From DASQEH01 sp038239485 (GTDB lineage Bacteria > Actinomycetota > Actinomycetes > Propionibacteriales > Nocardioidaceae), in the NCBI GenBank assembly GCA_038239485.1, contig JBBSET010000003.1, positions 1 through 64,000 on the forward strand: 64,000 nt of DNA. Reading direction: 5' to 3'. Numbering within the stretch: the stretch's first letter is position 1; each line of letters opens with the position of its first letter. This document shows positions 50,363 through 61,575 of this stretch, piece by piece. The notes beneath the pieces are model-generated. The model was not told the origin of the DNA. It did no database searches and was given only the letters and a program-made list of their open reading frames with translations. Both the position numbers and the translations under genes were made by a program.

Positions 50363-51540
50363 GCCACCCGCCCGAGGACCGCGTCGTCTCGCTGACCGAC
50401 GGCGAGTGCCTGCTCGGCGCCAACCGTGCGCCGGGCGACCCTCCGTCCGATGCCGGTCACGATCTCGTGCTCGATGGTCGTCGCCCAGCACGCCCACTCG
50501 GTGACAGTCGGCTCGCCCATCTCACCCGGCCCGAAGACGACCGCCACCTCACCCGGCTCGATGCAGTCAGGGCCGACGTCGACGACGACCTGGTCCATCG
50601 AGACCAACCCGACCACTCGCCGCCGTCGGCCCCGGAGCTGAACCGACGCACGCCCGGACGCCGCGCGCGGGATGCCGTCGGCGTACCCGAGCGGAAGCAG
50701 GGCGAGGCGGGTGCTGGTGGGGGTGGCGTACGTGTGGCCGTACCCGACCGAGGTACCGCTCGCCACGTCGCGGACCGCCACGACGGGCGCGGTGAGGGTC
50801 ATCGCCGGCCGCAGCCGCTGGGTTCGCGTCGGGTCGATGCCCACGATGCCGGCGCCGACACGGCACATGTCGAAATGGCTTCGTCGCTCGGTCAGGGCAG
50901 CGGAGGTAGCGGCGAGATGTTGCAGCGACGGCCTCAGCCCGTGGCGTCTCGCCACGGCGACGGCATCGACGAACGACCTGCGAGCGCTAGCGTTGAAGGG
51001 GTCGGAGGGGTCATCGGCCCAGCCGAGGTGTCCCATCACTGCGACGACACGTGCCAGCCCCTGCAGCTCGAGCCCGTGCGCCCGTCGGCAGAGGTCCGGC
51101 CATCGTTCCGGCGCGGCCCCGTCCCGAGCCATGCCGACATCGATGTGAAGGTGGAGACGAGCCCGGATGCCGGTCCGGATCGCTGCCCCCGCCACCGCGT
51201 CGAGGTGCCCGATGCTCGGTACCGCGACGTCCACGCGCTCTCGCAGAGCAGTCTCGAAGTCGGCCGCGACCGGGTTCAGCCAGCTCAGGATATGGCCCCG
51301 GATCCCGGCACCGCGCAGCGCCGACGCCTCGTCCAGCGAGGTGACGCCGAACCAGCTTGCGCCGTTCGCGAGTGCGGTCCGGGCGACGTCTGCGGCGCTG
51401 TGCCCGAAGCCGTCGGCCTTGACCACCGCCATCAGCAGCCCGGGCAGGCGGTTCGCGAAGAACCGGGTGTTGGACGCCACGGCGGCGAGGTCGATGGTGA
51501 GAAGCGGGCCGGTCGAGGCGTCAGCGTCCGTCGTTGTCAT
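50359..51540 (-). CDS. alr: alanine racemase
   Basis: A 393-residue PLP-dependent racemase. The PLP Lys lies in VVKADGFGHSA near residue 40; HIDVGMARDG and HFDMCRVGAGIVGID are PLP-phosphate region motifs; GTSVGYGHTYATP holds the catalytic Tyr of the C-terminal beta domain. The usual ANAYGHG is ADGFGHS here, a variant of the active-site stretch. It makes D-Ala for the ligase encoded immediately downstream. ATG 51540 is preferred to the longer frame. An extra alr-ddl pair elsewhere would suggest a dedicated role for this module, such as cell-wall antibiotic response. Confidence 0.88.
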   Translation of the reverse strand: MTTTDADASTGPLLTIDLAAVASNTRFFANRLPGLLMAVVKADGFGHSAADVARTALANGASWFGVTSLDEASALRGAGIRGHILSWLNPVAADFETALRERVDVAVPSIGHLDAVAGAAIRTGIRARLHLHIDVGMARDGAAPERWPDLCRRAHGLELQGLARVVAVMGHLGWADDPSDPFNASARRSFVDAVAVARRHGLRPSLQHLAATSAALTERRSHFDMCRVGAGIVGIDPTRTQRLRPAMTLTAPVVAVRDVASGTSVGYGHTYATPTSTRLALLPLGYADGIPRAASGRASVQLRGRRRRVVGLVSMDQVVVDVGPDCIEPGEVAVVFGPGEMGEPTVTEWACWATTIEHEIVTGIGRRVARRTVGAEQALAVGQRDDAVLGRVA

Positions 51541-51713
51541 GCCTGCCACGCTAGGAACGCCTGACCCTGGCGACATCCGCCCAGGGTGCCGCGAGCCGGT
51601 ACCTGCGGATGAGCCGGTCTCCACCTACAGGCACGGCCCGGCGACGAGTCCGCGCCGCTGGCCCTCCCTACCTGCGGGAGGCTGAACGGCCCGGTGCAGT
51701 GGTGAGCCGTCGC

Positions 51714-53282
51714 CTATTCCCATTCGATGGTGCCGGGCGGCTTGCTGGTGACGTCGATCGTCACCCGGTTGATCTGGCGCACCTCGTTGGTGATCCTGGT
51801 GGAGATCCGCTCGACCAGGTCGTACGGCAGCCGCGCCCAGTCGGCCGTCATGGCGTCCTGCGACGTGACGGGCCTGAGCACGACAGGGTGCCCGTACGTC
51901 CTGCCGTCGCCCTGGACGCCGACCGACCGGACATCGGCTAGCAGGACCACCGGGAACTGCCAGACCTCGTCGTCGAGACCGGAGGCGGTGAGCTCCTCGC
52001 GGGCGATGGCATCGGCCTCGCGCAGGATCTCGAGGCGTTCAGCGGTGACCGCGCCGACGATGCGGATCGCGAGTCCGGGACCTGGGAAGGGGTGCCGCCA
52101 GACGATCTCCCGGGGCAGCCCCAGCTCGACGCCGACCTTGCGGACCTCGTCCTTGAACAGCGCCCGCAGTGGCTCCACCAAGCTGAACTGCAGGTCCTCG
52201 GGGAGCCCGCCGACATTGTGGTGCGACTTGATGTTCGAGGTGCCGGCACCTCCCCCTGACTCGACCACATCGGGGTACAGCGTGCCCTGCACCAGGAACT
52301 CGACGGCCTCGCCCTGTCGGCCGGCCTCGTCGGCGATGGCGCGCTCGGCGCCCTCGAAGGTGCGGATGAACTCGCGGCCGATGGCTTTCCGCTTCGCCTC
52401 CGGGTCGCTGACCCCGTCGAGCGCCGCCAGGAACACCTGCGAGGCGTCCACCACGCGCAGGGAGACGCCGGTCGCCGCGACGAAGTCGTGCTCGACCTGC
52501 TCAGCCTCACCCTTGCGGAGCAGGCCGTGGTCGACGAACACGCAGGTCAGCTGGTCACCGACCGCCCGCTGGACCAACGCAGCCGCGACGGCGGAGTCGA
52601 CACCGCCCGAGAGTCCGCAGATCACCAACTTGTCGCCGACCTGCTCACGAATCAGGGCGACCTGTTCGTCGACCACGTTGACCATCGTCCAGGTCTGGCG
52701 GCAGCCGGCGATGTCGACGAGGAACCGCTCGAGGACCTGCTGCCCGTGCTCGGTGTGCAGAACCTCTGGGTGCCACTGGACACCCGCAAGCCGACGCTCG
52801 GACGACTCGAACGCCGCCACCGGTGCGCCGCCGGTCGTGGCCAGGGACTCGAAACTCGCTGGAGCCCTGACCACGGCGTCCCCGTGGCTCATCCAGACCC
52901 GATGGCCCGTCGGTACGCCCGTCAGCAAGGTCCCGGCAGCGTTGATGTCGAGGGTGGTGCGGCCGAACTCCGACCGACCTGTCTGCCGTACCTCTCCACC
53001 GAGCGCGACCGCCATGGCCTGGAAGCCGTAGCAGATCCCGAACACGGCCGCGTCGCCGTCGAAGATGTCGCTGTCGAGCTGGGGTGCGCCCGGCGCATAC
53101 ACCGACTGCGGCCCCCCGCTCAAGATGATCGCCTTGGGCTTGCGGGCCAGGATGTCGGCCGCCGACATGGTGTGTGGCACGATCTCGGAGTAGACCCGCG
53201 CCTCTCGCACCCGGCGGGCGATGAGCTGCGCATACTGCGCCCCGAAGTCGACGACGAGGACGAGGTCATGCTCTGAGATCAC
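51714..53282 (-). CDS. guaA: GMP synthase (glutamine-hydrolysing)
   Basis: A 522-residue enzyme with the class I glutamine amidotransferase domain (about 5-200; nucleophile Cys in FGICYGFQAMA, His in GVQWHPEV) and an ATP pyrophosphatase domain (about 210-400; GLSGGVDSAV), then the C-terminal dimerisation domain ending VTIDVTSKPPGTIEWE. It converts XMP to GMP. The GTG start has GAGGAG six bases upstream. Confidence 0.97.
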   Translation of the reverse strand: MISEHDLVLVVDFGAQYAQLIARRVREARVYSEIVPHTMSAADILARKPKAIILSGGPQSVYAPGAPQLDSDIFDGDAAVFGICYGFQAMAVALGGEVRQTGRSEFGRTTLDINAAGTLLTGVPTGHRVWMSHGDAVVRAPASFESLATTGGAPVAAFESSERRLAGVQWHPEVLHTEHGQQVLERFLVDIAGCRQTWTMVNVVDEQVALIREQVGDKLVICGLSGGVDSAVAAALVQRAVGDQLTCVFVDHGLLRKGEAEQVEHDFVAATGVSLRVVDASQVFLAALDGVSDPEAKRKAIGREFIRTFEGAERAIADEAGRQGEAVEFLVQGTLYPDVVESGGGAGTSNIKSHHNVGGLPEDLQFSLVEPLRALFKDEVRKVGVELGLPREIVWRHPFPGPGLAIRIVGAVTAERLEILREADAIAREELTASGLDDEVWQFPVVLLADVRSVGVQGDGRTYGHPVVLRPVTSQDAMTADWARLPYDLVERISTRITNEVRQINRVTIDVTSKPPGTIEWE

Positions 53283-53337
53283 GACGGCTCCTCAGTGTCA
53301 GCACGGAGGGCCAGTCTAACGATCGCCGCCGTCGCTC

Positions 53338-54414
53338 CTAGAGATGGTTCCTGTCGTTGCGCACCAGCGCGATGAGCTGGTCGACCGTCGCCGGTTGCGA
53401 CGTCAGCGGCGCGGCACCGGACCTGTCCACCCACCACTGGTCTGTCGCCTCGTCGGCGGTGACGATCACGGCAGTGCCGTCGGGGCGGTCATAGCGGACG
53501 GTGACGCGTTCGGCCCCGTCGAGCTGACCGTGACCGACCATCACCGTCGTACCATCAGGCAGCGTCTGCCGGACGCAGGTGACCTGCGGCCCGTCGGCGA
53601 TCGCGTGGTCCTGGCAGTCCGTGGCGGGGCCGGCCGTCGCAGCGTCCTCGACGCTGATGGCCACCGCACCCTCGAGGTCGCCATCGACCCAGTCCATACC
53701 GGCATACAGCGCCGAGGCCTGGTTACCGGCCTCCACGGACCCGCCGCTGGACATCGGTCCACCGGTATGCCTTGCGGCAGGGTCAAGCGTCTGCAGCACA
53801 GCGGTGATGCGGTCCACTCCCGGCGAGTTGGCTGGCTCCCCGGGCACGGCGTCGCACTGGGAAGTGACCCCCTTGGACGAGACGGAGGACGAGGATGACG
53901 AGACCGACGAGGACGAGGAGGACGAGGAGGACGAGACGGGCGGGCAGCTAGAGCTGATCGTGGCACCGTCGCCAGGAACGTCGCAGGCCGCAACACGGCC
54001 CCGGCTGTTCTTCGCGGCACGCGCCCATCCCGAGCCTGGCTTCAGCTGGGTCACCGTTGCTCGCAAGCCCTCGCGATGGTGGTTCCCGCGCGGGGCTCGC
54101 GCCCATGCACACGGCGCAGACGGCGACGAGGTGCTGTCCTGGTTCGATCGGTCGGCGGCTTGGAGCTGCGTCGTCACCTTTCCGGACCCCCCGCCGCCAT
54201 CGAGAGCGCCGGACACGGCCCAGCCGCCGAGCGCGACTGCCGGGACGGTGACCGCAGCCACGGTCACAGCAGCCACCCGGCGCCGCCGGACGAGCCGTTT
54301 GCCACGTGCCACGTCGTCCCACGGGAGGGACTCCATGACCGGCTCGGCGCCGATCGCCCGGAGAAGCTCACTCTGCAGATCGAGCTGGTCGTCATCGGCT
54401 GTGTTCATAGTCAT
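53338..54414 (-). CDS. single-pass membrane protein paired with SigE-family sigma factor
   Basis: A 358-residue protein: acidic cytoplasmic N-terminus (about 1-45), one transmembrane helix (about 48-66; VAAVTVAAVTVPAVALGGWAVSG), then an extracytoplasmic region with a striking poly-serine stretch near residues 160-185 (runs of up to nine Ser) and a C-terminal domain of about 150 residues. The start lies inside the end of the sigma factor gene, so it is a candidate anti-sigma or sensor, but it lacks the HxxxCxxC zinc-finger motif of ordinary anti-sigma factors. ATG 54414 or 54408 could be the start. Confidence 0.75.
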   Translation of the reverse strand: MTMNTADDDQLDLQSELLRAIGAEPVMESLPWDDVARGKRLVRRRRVAAVTVAAVTVPAVALGGWAVSGALDGGGGSGKVTTQLQAADRSNQDSTSSPSAPCAWARAPRGNHHREGLRATVTQLKPGSGWARAAKNSRGRVAACDVPGDGATISSSCPPVSSSSSSSSSSVSSSSSSVSSKGVTSQCDAVPGEPANSPGVDRITAVLQTLDPAARHTGGPMSSGGSVEAGNQASALYAGMDWVDGDLEGAVAISVEDAATAGPATDCQDHAIADGPQVTCVRQTLPDGTTVMVGHGQLDGAERVTVRYDRPDGTAVIVTADEATDQWWVDRSGAAPLTSQPATVDQLIALVRNDRNHL

Positions 54415-54916
54415 CCTTCGGGGTCGGCGCGACCTCTTCCAAGGCCTCGCGGAGGCGGGCGACAGCACGTGAGGTCTGGCTCTTCACAGTGCCGATGGAG
54501 CAACGCAGGTCCTGAGCGGTCTCCTCGACGCTGAGGCCGAGCCAGTAGCGAAGGACGACGGCCCGTCGCTGACCACTCGGCAGTCCGGCGAGCGCGGTCA
54601 GCAGGGACTCGCGGTCCTCGACCGAGAGCCGTTCGTCGGCCGCTCGTTCCGGGAGGTACAACGCTGAGGTCTCGCGCCGCCAGGGCCGGCGAGTCTCGTC
54701 GATATGCACGCGCACCAGCGTCTGGCGGGCGTATCCCTCCGGCGATGCGTCGCGGAGTCGGGGCCACGCCGCGTAGAGCTTGGCCAGAGTGATCTGGACC
54801 AAGTCCTCGGCCGCGTGCCAGTCACCGCAGAGCAGGAACGCGGTTCGGCGCAGATGCGCGCGCCGAGCGGCGACGTACGCGGTGAACTCCGCCTCCCGCT
54901 CGCTCGTGCTACCCAT
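54392..54916 (-). CDS. SigE-family ECF RNA polymerase sigma factor
   Basis: A 174-residue sigma factor of the actinobacterial SigE-like type. Region 2 (about 10-75) reads FTAYVAARRAHLRRTAFLLCGDWHAAEDLVQITLAKLYAAWPR, and region 4 (about 105-160) reads LAGLPSGQRRAVVLRYWLGLSVEETAQDLRCSIGTVKSQTSRAVARLREAL. ATG 54916 has GGAGG four bases upstream. The next gene, overlapping by 23 bases, encodes a membrane protein that probably controls it. The intergenic stretch 54917-55221 upstream holds the promoter; no autoregulatory motif was recognised there. Confidence 0.95.
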   Translation of the reverse strand: MGSTSEREAEFTAYVAARRAHLRRTAFLLCGDWHAAEDLVQITLAKLYAAWPRLRDASPEGYARQTLVRVHIDETRRPWRRETSALYLPERAADERLSVEDRESLLTALAGLPSGQRRAVVLRYWLGLSVEETAQDLRCSIGTVKSQTSRAVARLREALEEVAPTPKDDYEHSR

Positions 54917-55221
54917 CAAGCCTCCGTCGCTCGTCCGCATCGTGCTGTCGACATCAATACGGACAGGACGGCCGAAAGGTTGTCAGAAGGCTTGAGCCCG
55001 CGGCGGCGACGCACGCGAAAGACACGGAGTTCGGACGAGGCGGAACCGGTGCCATCTCGCCAACTCGCCTGGGCTGAGCATCCGAAGAGTGTCGCCCCCC
55101 TGTTGGCGGCACCCCTCGGATTGACTCAGCGCAACCTTATCAACACAACAGGTCACATCAGGTAACGTTTTGCGCACCAATACGGGCACACCAGCCGCCT
55201 CCGGCGATCTCAGGCTAGCCC
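54917..55221. other. intergenic region without recognised gene
   Basis: About 305 bases between the SigE-family gene and kynU, both on the minus strand. It holds no convincing reading frame. The stretch around 55133-55170 is relatively AT-rich for this genome and may contain the sigma gene promoter. No repeat or hairpin stands out. Confidence 0.5.
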
Positions 55222-56430
55222 TCAAAGCAGGCCGGCGAGCCGGTCCAGGCCGTCGTATACGTCGACGAACCGGGTGGTCAGCGGCGACATGCCCAACCGG
55301 ATGCCGTCCGGACGGCGGAAGTCCGGTACGACGCCGAGGTCCACCAGGTCGGCCGTGAGGCGGAGGGCACCGGGATGCGTGACGGTGATGTGCCCACCGC
55401 GTCTCTCCGGGTCCCGCGACGAGGCCAGCCCTGCCCCGCACGGCTCCAGCCACTGGTCGTACAGCTGAACCGCCAGCGCCGTCAGGGCGCACGACTTCGC
55501 CCGGATCGCCGTCATCCCCACCTCGGCCACCAGCTTCACGCCCGGCTCCGCGGCGGCCATCGACAGCACCCCTGGCGTACCCGTGAGCCAGCCGCGGATC
55601 CCCACCTCCGGGTCGTACCCCTGCTCCATGTCAAACATCGCCCGCCGGCTCCACCAGCCCCAGATCGGCTGGCGCAGCACCTCCTGCAGGTCGGTGTGCA
55701 CGAAGGTGAACGATGGCGAGCCCGGCCCGCCATTGAGGTACTTGTAGGTGCAGCCGACCGCGACGTCCACGCCAGCGGAGACGAGGTCGATGGGGACAAC
55801 GCCGACGGAGTGACTGAGGTCCCACACCGTCAGCGCCCCCACCGCGTGGGCCGAGGCAGTCAGCCCGGCCAGGTCGAGCAGGGCCGCGGAGCGGTAGTCG
55901 ACCTGGGACAAGACGGTGACCGCCACGGACTCGTCCAGCGCGCCCCCGAGCTGCTGCGCGGTCACACCGTCGACGCCGGCCTCTTCGATCCACCGGATCT
56001 CGAGACCACGTTGAGCGGCCAGCGACTCCACGACATACCGGTCGGTCGGGAAGTTGTCGCGCTCGATGACCACCGTACGGCGGCCCGGCCGGGCATCGAG
56101 CGCGGCCGAGATCGCCTTGTAGAGCGAGACGGTCACGGTGTCACAGACGACCACCTCGCCAGGCCGCGCACCCAGCAGGTCGACGCCGATCAGGTCGCCC
56201 AGCCTGGTCGGGAGCTCGAGCCAGTGCTTGTCCCACGACCCGATCAGGCCGGCTCCCCACTCGCGGTCGAGCACCTCGACCACGCGCTCGAGGCTGGCCT
56301 TCGGAAGGCGCCCGAGCGAGTTGCCGTCGAGATAGATCAGCGCGTCGTCGTCGATGACGAAACGGTCCCGGTATCGTGCCAGCGGGTCCGCCGCGTCGAG
56401 CGCCAGAGCTGCGGAGCGGTCGACGGCCAT
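55222..56430 (-). CDS. kynU: kynureninase
   Basis: A 402-residue PLP enzyme of fold type I. The PLP-binding Lys is in GCTYKYLNGGPGSPSFTFV, with LSQVDYRSAALLDLAGLT and WDLSHSVGVVPIDL upstream and a GIRLGMSPLTTRF C-terminus. It cleaves kynurenine to anthranilate and alanine in tryptophan degradation. No other kynurenine-pathway gene is present in the window, so the rest must be elsewhere. ATG 56430 is chosen as the start before the conserved LALDAADPLARYRDRF. It sits between guaA and guaB3 on the same strand. Confidence 0.94.
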   Translation of the reverse strand: MAVDRSAALALDAADPLARYRDRFVIDDDALIYLDGNSLGRLPKASLERVVEVLDREWGAGLIGSWDKHWLELPTRLGDLIGVDLLGARPGEVVVCDTVTVSLYKAISAALDARPGRRTVVIERDNFPTDRYVVESLAAQRGLEIRWIEEAGVDGVTAQQLGGALDESVAVTVLSQVDYRSAALLDLAGLTASAHAVGALTVWDLSHSVGVVPIDLVSAGVDVAVGCTYKYLNGGPGSPSFTFVHTDLQEVLRQPIWGWWSRRAMFDMEQGYDPEVGIRGWLTGTPGVLSMAAAEPGVKLVAEVGMTAIRAKSCALTALAVQLYDQWLEPCGAGLASSRDPERRGGHITVTHPGALRLTADLVDLGVVPDFRRPDGIRLGMSPLTTRFVDVYDGLDRLAGLL

Positions 56431-56522
56431 CACCCGACCGTACCCGGCGGCAGCCGACGTCACCCGTCGCCTTCGGCGCGGACGTCTCGAAGTTCGAGAT
56501 CATCCTCGGCCCACCGGTGGAC

Positions 56523-57626
56523 CTACTGGACGACGACCTCGACCCGCTGGAACTCCTTGAGGTCGGTGTATCCCGTCATCGCCATCGCCCGTTTCAGCGC
56601 ACCCACCATGTTCATCGTGCCGTCGGACACCAGCGACGGCCCGTGCAGGATCTGGTGGAGGGGGGCGATCGTGCCGATGTCGACGCGCTCACCGCGTGGC
56701 AGCGACTCGTGCCGCGCCTCGGCGCCCCAGTGGAAGCCACGACCGGGCGCCTCCTTGGCGCGCGCGAGCGGGGACCCGACCATCACCGCGTCGGCACCGC
56801 AGGCCAGCGCTTTGGCGAGGTCGCCGCTGCGGCCGACGGACCCGTCGGCGATCACGTGGACATACCGTCCGCCCGACTCGTCGAGATAGTCGCGACGGGC
56901 GGCTGCGACATCGGCGACCGCAGTGGCCATCGGCACGGCGACGCCGAGCACGGAGCTGGTCGTGTGCGCCGCCCCGCCGCCGAACCCCACGAGGACGCCG
57001 GCTGCCCCGGTGCGCATCAGGTGCAGGGCCGCCTGGTAGGTCGCGCACCCGCCCACGATCACCGGTACGTCGAGCTCGTAGATGAACTGCTTGAGGTTGA
57101 GCGGCTCGGCCTTGCCGGAGACATGCTCGGCCGAGACTGTGGTGCCACGGATCACGAACAGGTCGAGACCCGCCTCGATCACCGAGGCGGCGTGCTGCTT
57201 GGTGAGCTGCGGCGACAAGGCACCGGCCACGGTGATGTCCTCGGCGCGCATCTCCTTGACCCGCTGCACCATCAGGTCGGGCTGGATCGGCGGGGCGTAG
57301 ATCTGCTGCAGCCGCCTGGTGGCCTCCGCGCCCTTCAGCTCCGCGACCTCGGCGAGCAGCGGCTCGGGGTCCTCGTATCTCGTCCAGAGGCCTTCGAGGT
57401 CGAGCACGCCCAGCCCACCGGCCATCCCGAAGGCGACGGCCGTCGACGGCGACATGACCGAGTCCATCGGCGCCGCGACGAGGGGGATGTCGAACCGGTA
57501 GGCGTCGATCTGCCATGACACCGAGACCTCTTCGGGGTCGCGGGTACGCCTGCTGGGCACGATGGCGATGTCGTCGAAGGAGTACGCCCGGCGACCCCTC
57601 TTGGCGCTGCCGATCTCGATATCCAT
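56523..57626 (-). CDS. guaB3: GuaB3 family IMP dehydrogenase-related protein
   Basis: A 367-residue protein of the actinobacterial GuaB3 family. It begins with MDIEIGSAKRGRRAYSFDDIAIVPSRRTRDPEEV, has the TIM barrel with VPVIVGGCATYQAALHLMRTGAAGVLVGFGGG, and lacks both the CBS domains and the SICTTR active-site Cys loop of true GuaB. Its exact reaction is debated; GMP reductase-like or IMPDH-like activity has been considered. It follows guaB by 22 bases in the same direction, so the two are likely co-transcribed. Confidence 0.94.
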   Translation of the reverse strand: MDIEIGSAKRGRRAYSFDDIAIVPSRRTRDPEEVSVSWQIDAYRFDIPLVAAPMDSVMSPSTAVAFGMAGGLGVLDLEGLWTRYEDPEPLLAEVAELKGAEATRRLQQIYAPPIQPDLMVQRVKEMRAEDITVAGALSPQLTKQHAASVIEAGLDLFVIRGTTVSAEHVSGKAEPLNLKQFIYELDVPVIVGGCATYQAALHLMRTGAAGVLVGFGGGAAHTTSSVLGVAVPMATAVADVAAARRDYLDESGGRYVHVIADGSVGRSGDLAKALACGADAVMVGSPLARAKEAPGRGFHWGAEARHESLPRGERVDIGTIAPLHQILHGPSLVSDGTMNMVGALKRAMAMTGYTDLKEFQRVEVVVQ

Positions 57627-57648
57627 AAGCCGTCCTCCGCGCGTCGCC

Positions 57649-59169
57649 TCAGCGAGACGTGTAGTTGGGTGCCTCGACGGTCATCTGGATGTCATGCGGG
57701 TGCGACTCCTTGAGTCCGGCCGAGGTGATGCGGACGAACTTTCCACGGTCTCGCAGCTCGGCGATGGAGTGGGCGCCGACGTAGAACATCGACTGGTGGA
57801 GGCCGCCGATCAGCTGATGGGCGACCGCGGCCAACGGGCCACGGAAAGGTACCTGGCCCTCGATCCCCTCAGGCACGATCAGGTCGTCGCTACCGACGTC
57901 GGCCTGGAAGTACCGGTCCTTCGAGAACGACGTCCGGCCGCGCGACGCCATCGCCGACAGCGAGCCCATCCCCCGGTATCGCTTGAACTGCTTGCCGTTG
58001 ACGAAGACGAGCTCGCCCGGACTCTCCTCGCAGCCCGCGAGCAACGAGCCGACCATCACGGTGTCGGCACCGGCCACCAGTGCCTTCGCGATGTCGCCGG
58101 AGTACTGCAGTCCACCGTCACCGATCACGGGTACGCCGGCCGGGATGCACGCCAGCGATGCCTCGTAGATCGCGGTGACCTGCGGCACTCCCACCCCGGC
58201 CACGATCCGGGTCGTACAGATCGAGCCCGGACCGACGCCGACCTTGACGGCGTCCACGCCCGCATCGACCAGAGCCTGTGCTCCGGCTCGAGTGGCGACG
58301 TTCCCACCGATGACCTGGACGTGTTGTGTCCCCGGGTCGGACTTGAGCCGTCGGACGATGTCGAGCATCAGCCGGGCGTGGCCGTTGGCCACATCCGGCA
58401 CCAGAACGTCCACGCCGGCTTCGACGAGCGCCGTCACTCGATCCCAGGCATCACCGAAGTAGCCGATGGCAGCCGCCACCATCAGCCGGCCGTCGCCGTC
58501 CTTGGTCGCCAGCGGGTACTGCTCGGACTTGACGAAATCCTTGACCGTGATCAGACCCGTCAGTCGGCCCTCGTCGTCGACGAGCGGCAGCTTCTCGAGC
58601 TTGTGCTTGGCCAGCAGTGCTGCGGCGTCGTCGGATGAGATCCCGGCCGGGGCGGTGACCAGTGGCATCGGCGTCATGACCTCGCGGACGGTGCGACGCT
58701 CCCACTCCGACACCGGGACGAACCGGAGGTCGCGGTTCGTGATGATGCCGAGCAGGCGGTCGTCAGCGTCGATCACGGGGAGTCCGGAGACTCGGTAGCG
58801 CCCGCACAGCTCGTCCAGTTGCAGCAGGGTCGCGCCGGCATCGATCGTCACCGGGTGGGCGATCATGCCCGATTCCGACCTCTTCACGAGGTCGACCTGG
58901 CCGGCCTGTTCCGCGATCGACAGGTTGCGGTGCAGGACCCCGATCCCGCCTTGGCGCGCCATCGCGACCGCCATCCGGGACTCCGTGACGGTGTCCATTG
59001 CGCTGGACACCAGCGGCACCCGGACGTTGATGTCTCGCGTCAGCCTGGAGGTGGTGTCCACCTCACTCGGGATCACGTCAGTCTCACCCGGCAGCAGCAG
59101 CACATCGTCAAACGTCAGGCCCAGGGTCGCGAACTTGTCGGGCACTCCGGTCGCCGTCAGATCCATCAC
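57649..59169 (-). CDS. guaB: IMP dehydrogenase
   Basis: A 506-residue IMPDH with the catalytic TIM barrel split by two CBS domains (about 105-225). The catalytic Cys is in GVGPGSICTTRIVAGVG, and the flap has YRGMGSLSAM. It converts IMP to XMP, the step before GuaA, and is the main guanine-nucleotide control point. GTG 59169 or the adjacent ATG 59166 could be the start. The 218 bases to groEL contain no recognised gene. Confidence 0.97.
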   Translation of the reverse strand: MMDLTATGVPDKFATLGLTFDDVLLLPGETDVIPSEVDTTSRLTRDINVRVPLVSSAMDTVTESRMAVAMARQGGIGVLHRNLSIAEQAGQVDLVKRSESGMIAHPVTIDAGATLLQLDELCGRYRVSGLPVIDADDRLLGIITNRDLRFVPVSEWERRTVREVMTPMPLVTAPAGISSDDAAALLAKHKLEKLPLVDDEGRLTGLITVKDFVKSEQYPLATKDGDGRLMVAAAIGYFGDAWDRVTALVEAGVDVLVPDVANGHARLMLDIVRRLKSDPGTQHVQVIGGNVATRAGAQALVDAGVDAVKVGVGPGSICTTRIVAGVGVPQVTAIYEASLACIPAGVPVIGDGGLQYSGDIAKALVAGADTVMVGSLLAGCEESPGELVFVNGKQFKRYRGMGSLSAMASRGRTSFSKDRYFQADVGSDDLIVPEGIEGQVPFRGPLAAVAHQLIGGLHQSMFYVGAHSIAELRDRGKFVRITSAGLKESHPHDIQMTVEAPNYTSR

Positions 59170-59387
59170 CTCATTCTACGTCCGCCGCAAGCCGTAACTC
59201 GACTCCGAGCCCCGCGCCCGGCCAGGGCGGGGATCGCCAGACTGCCAGGATCGGAGCCGAACGTCGACCGGCCACGTGGGCAGGGCAGACGAAGGCCGGC
59301 GGCCACGCCGCCGACACGAGCGATCTCGTGCCGGCGAGGAGCGGCCGCCGGGCCTCTCGTCAGATGCTGCGGTGTGCAGGCGGTGCG

Positions 59388-61010
<1,623 letters not shown>

Positions 61011-61183
61011 TCATGTTCCTTCGTGAGATCACGGGTCCCCGTCGATACCAGACGTGCGCGGCCGAGATGTGCTCTCGGCCCTGGGCGGTCTGCGGACCGG
61101 TCGGGGTGTGTAGGAGAGGTGGAGCCGGCGCGGCCCCGGCGCCCGGTGTCGGACCTGCCGGGGCGCGCCGTGAGGTGCTGTGA

Positions 61184-61480
61184 CTACTTGTCGATGACGG
61201 CGAGCACGTCGCGGGCGGAGAGGATCAGGTACTCTTCACCGGAGTACTTGACCTCGGTGCCGCCGTACTTGCTGTAGATGACGGTGTCGCCGACAGAGAT
61301 GTCGAGCGGGACACGGTTGCCGCTGTCGTCGATGCGCCCCGGGCCTACCGCGAGAACTTCACCCTCTTGGGGCTTCTCCTTGGCAGTGTCGGGGATGACC
61401 AGGCCTGAGGCCGTGGTCTGCTCGGCTTCGAGCGTTTTGACGACGATGCGATCTTCGAGTGGCTTGATGCTGACAGACAC
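61184..61480 (-). CDS. groES: co-chaperonin GroES
   Basis: A 98-residue Cpn10: VSIKPLEDRIVVKTLEAEQTTASGLVIPD, the mobile loop and the C-terminal YLILSARDVLAVIDK. The GTG at 61480 is preceded by GAGGT at seven bases; the open frame upstream crosses the control region. It caps GroEL. The operon starts from the CIRCE-containing region about 100 bases upstream. Confidence 0.97.
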   Translation of the reverse strand: MSVSIKPLEDRIVVKTLEAEQTTASGLVIPDTAKEKPQEGEVLAVGPGRIDDSGNRVPLDISVGDTVIYSKYGGTEVKYSGEEYLILSARDVLAVIDK

Positions 61481-61575
61481 GAATCTGACCTCACCTTTCA
61501 CGGGATGAGAGAGGTGTTTCTTGAACGTATGAGTGCGAGCAGCCACGTCGTCGCGGGTGCCGTAACCGTTCGCGG

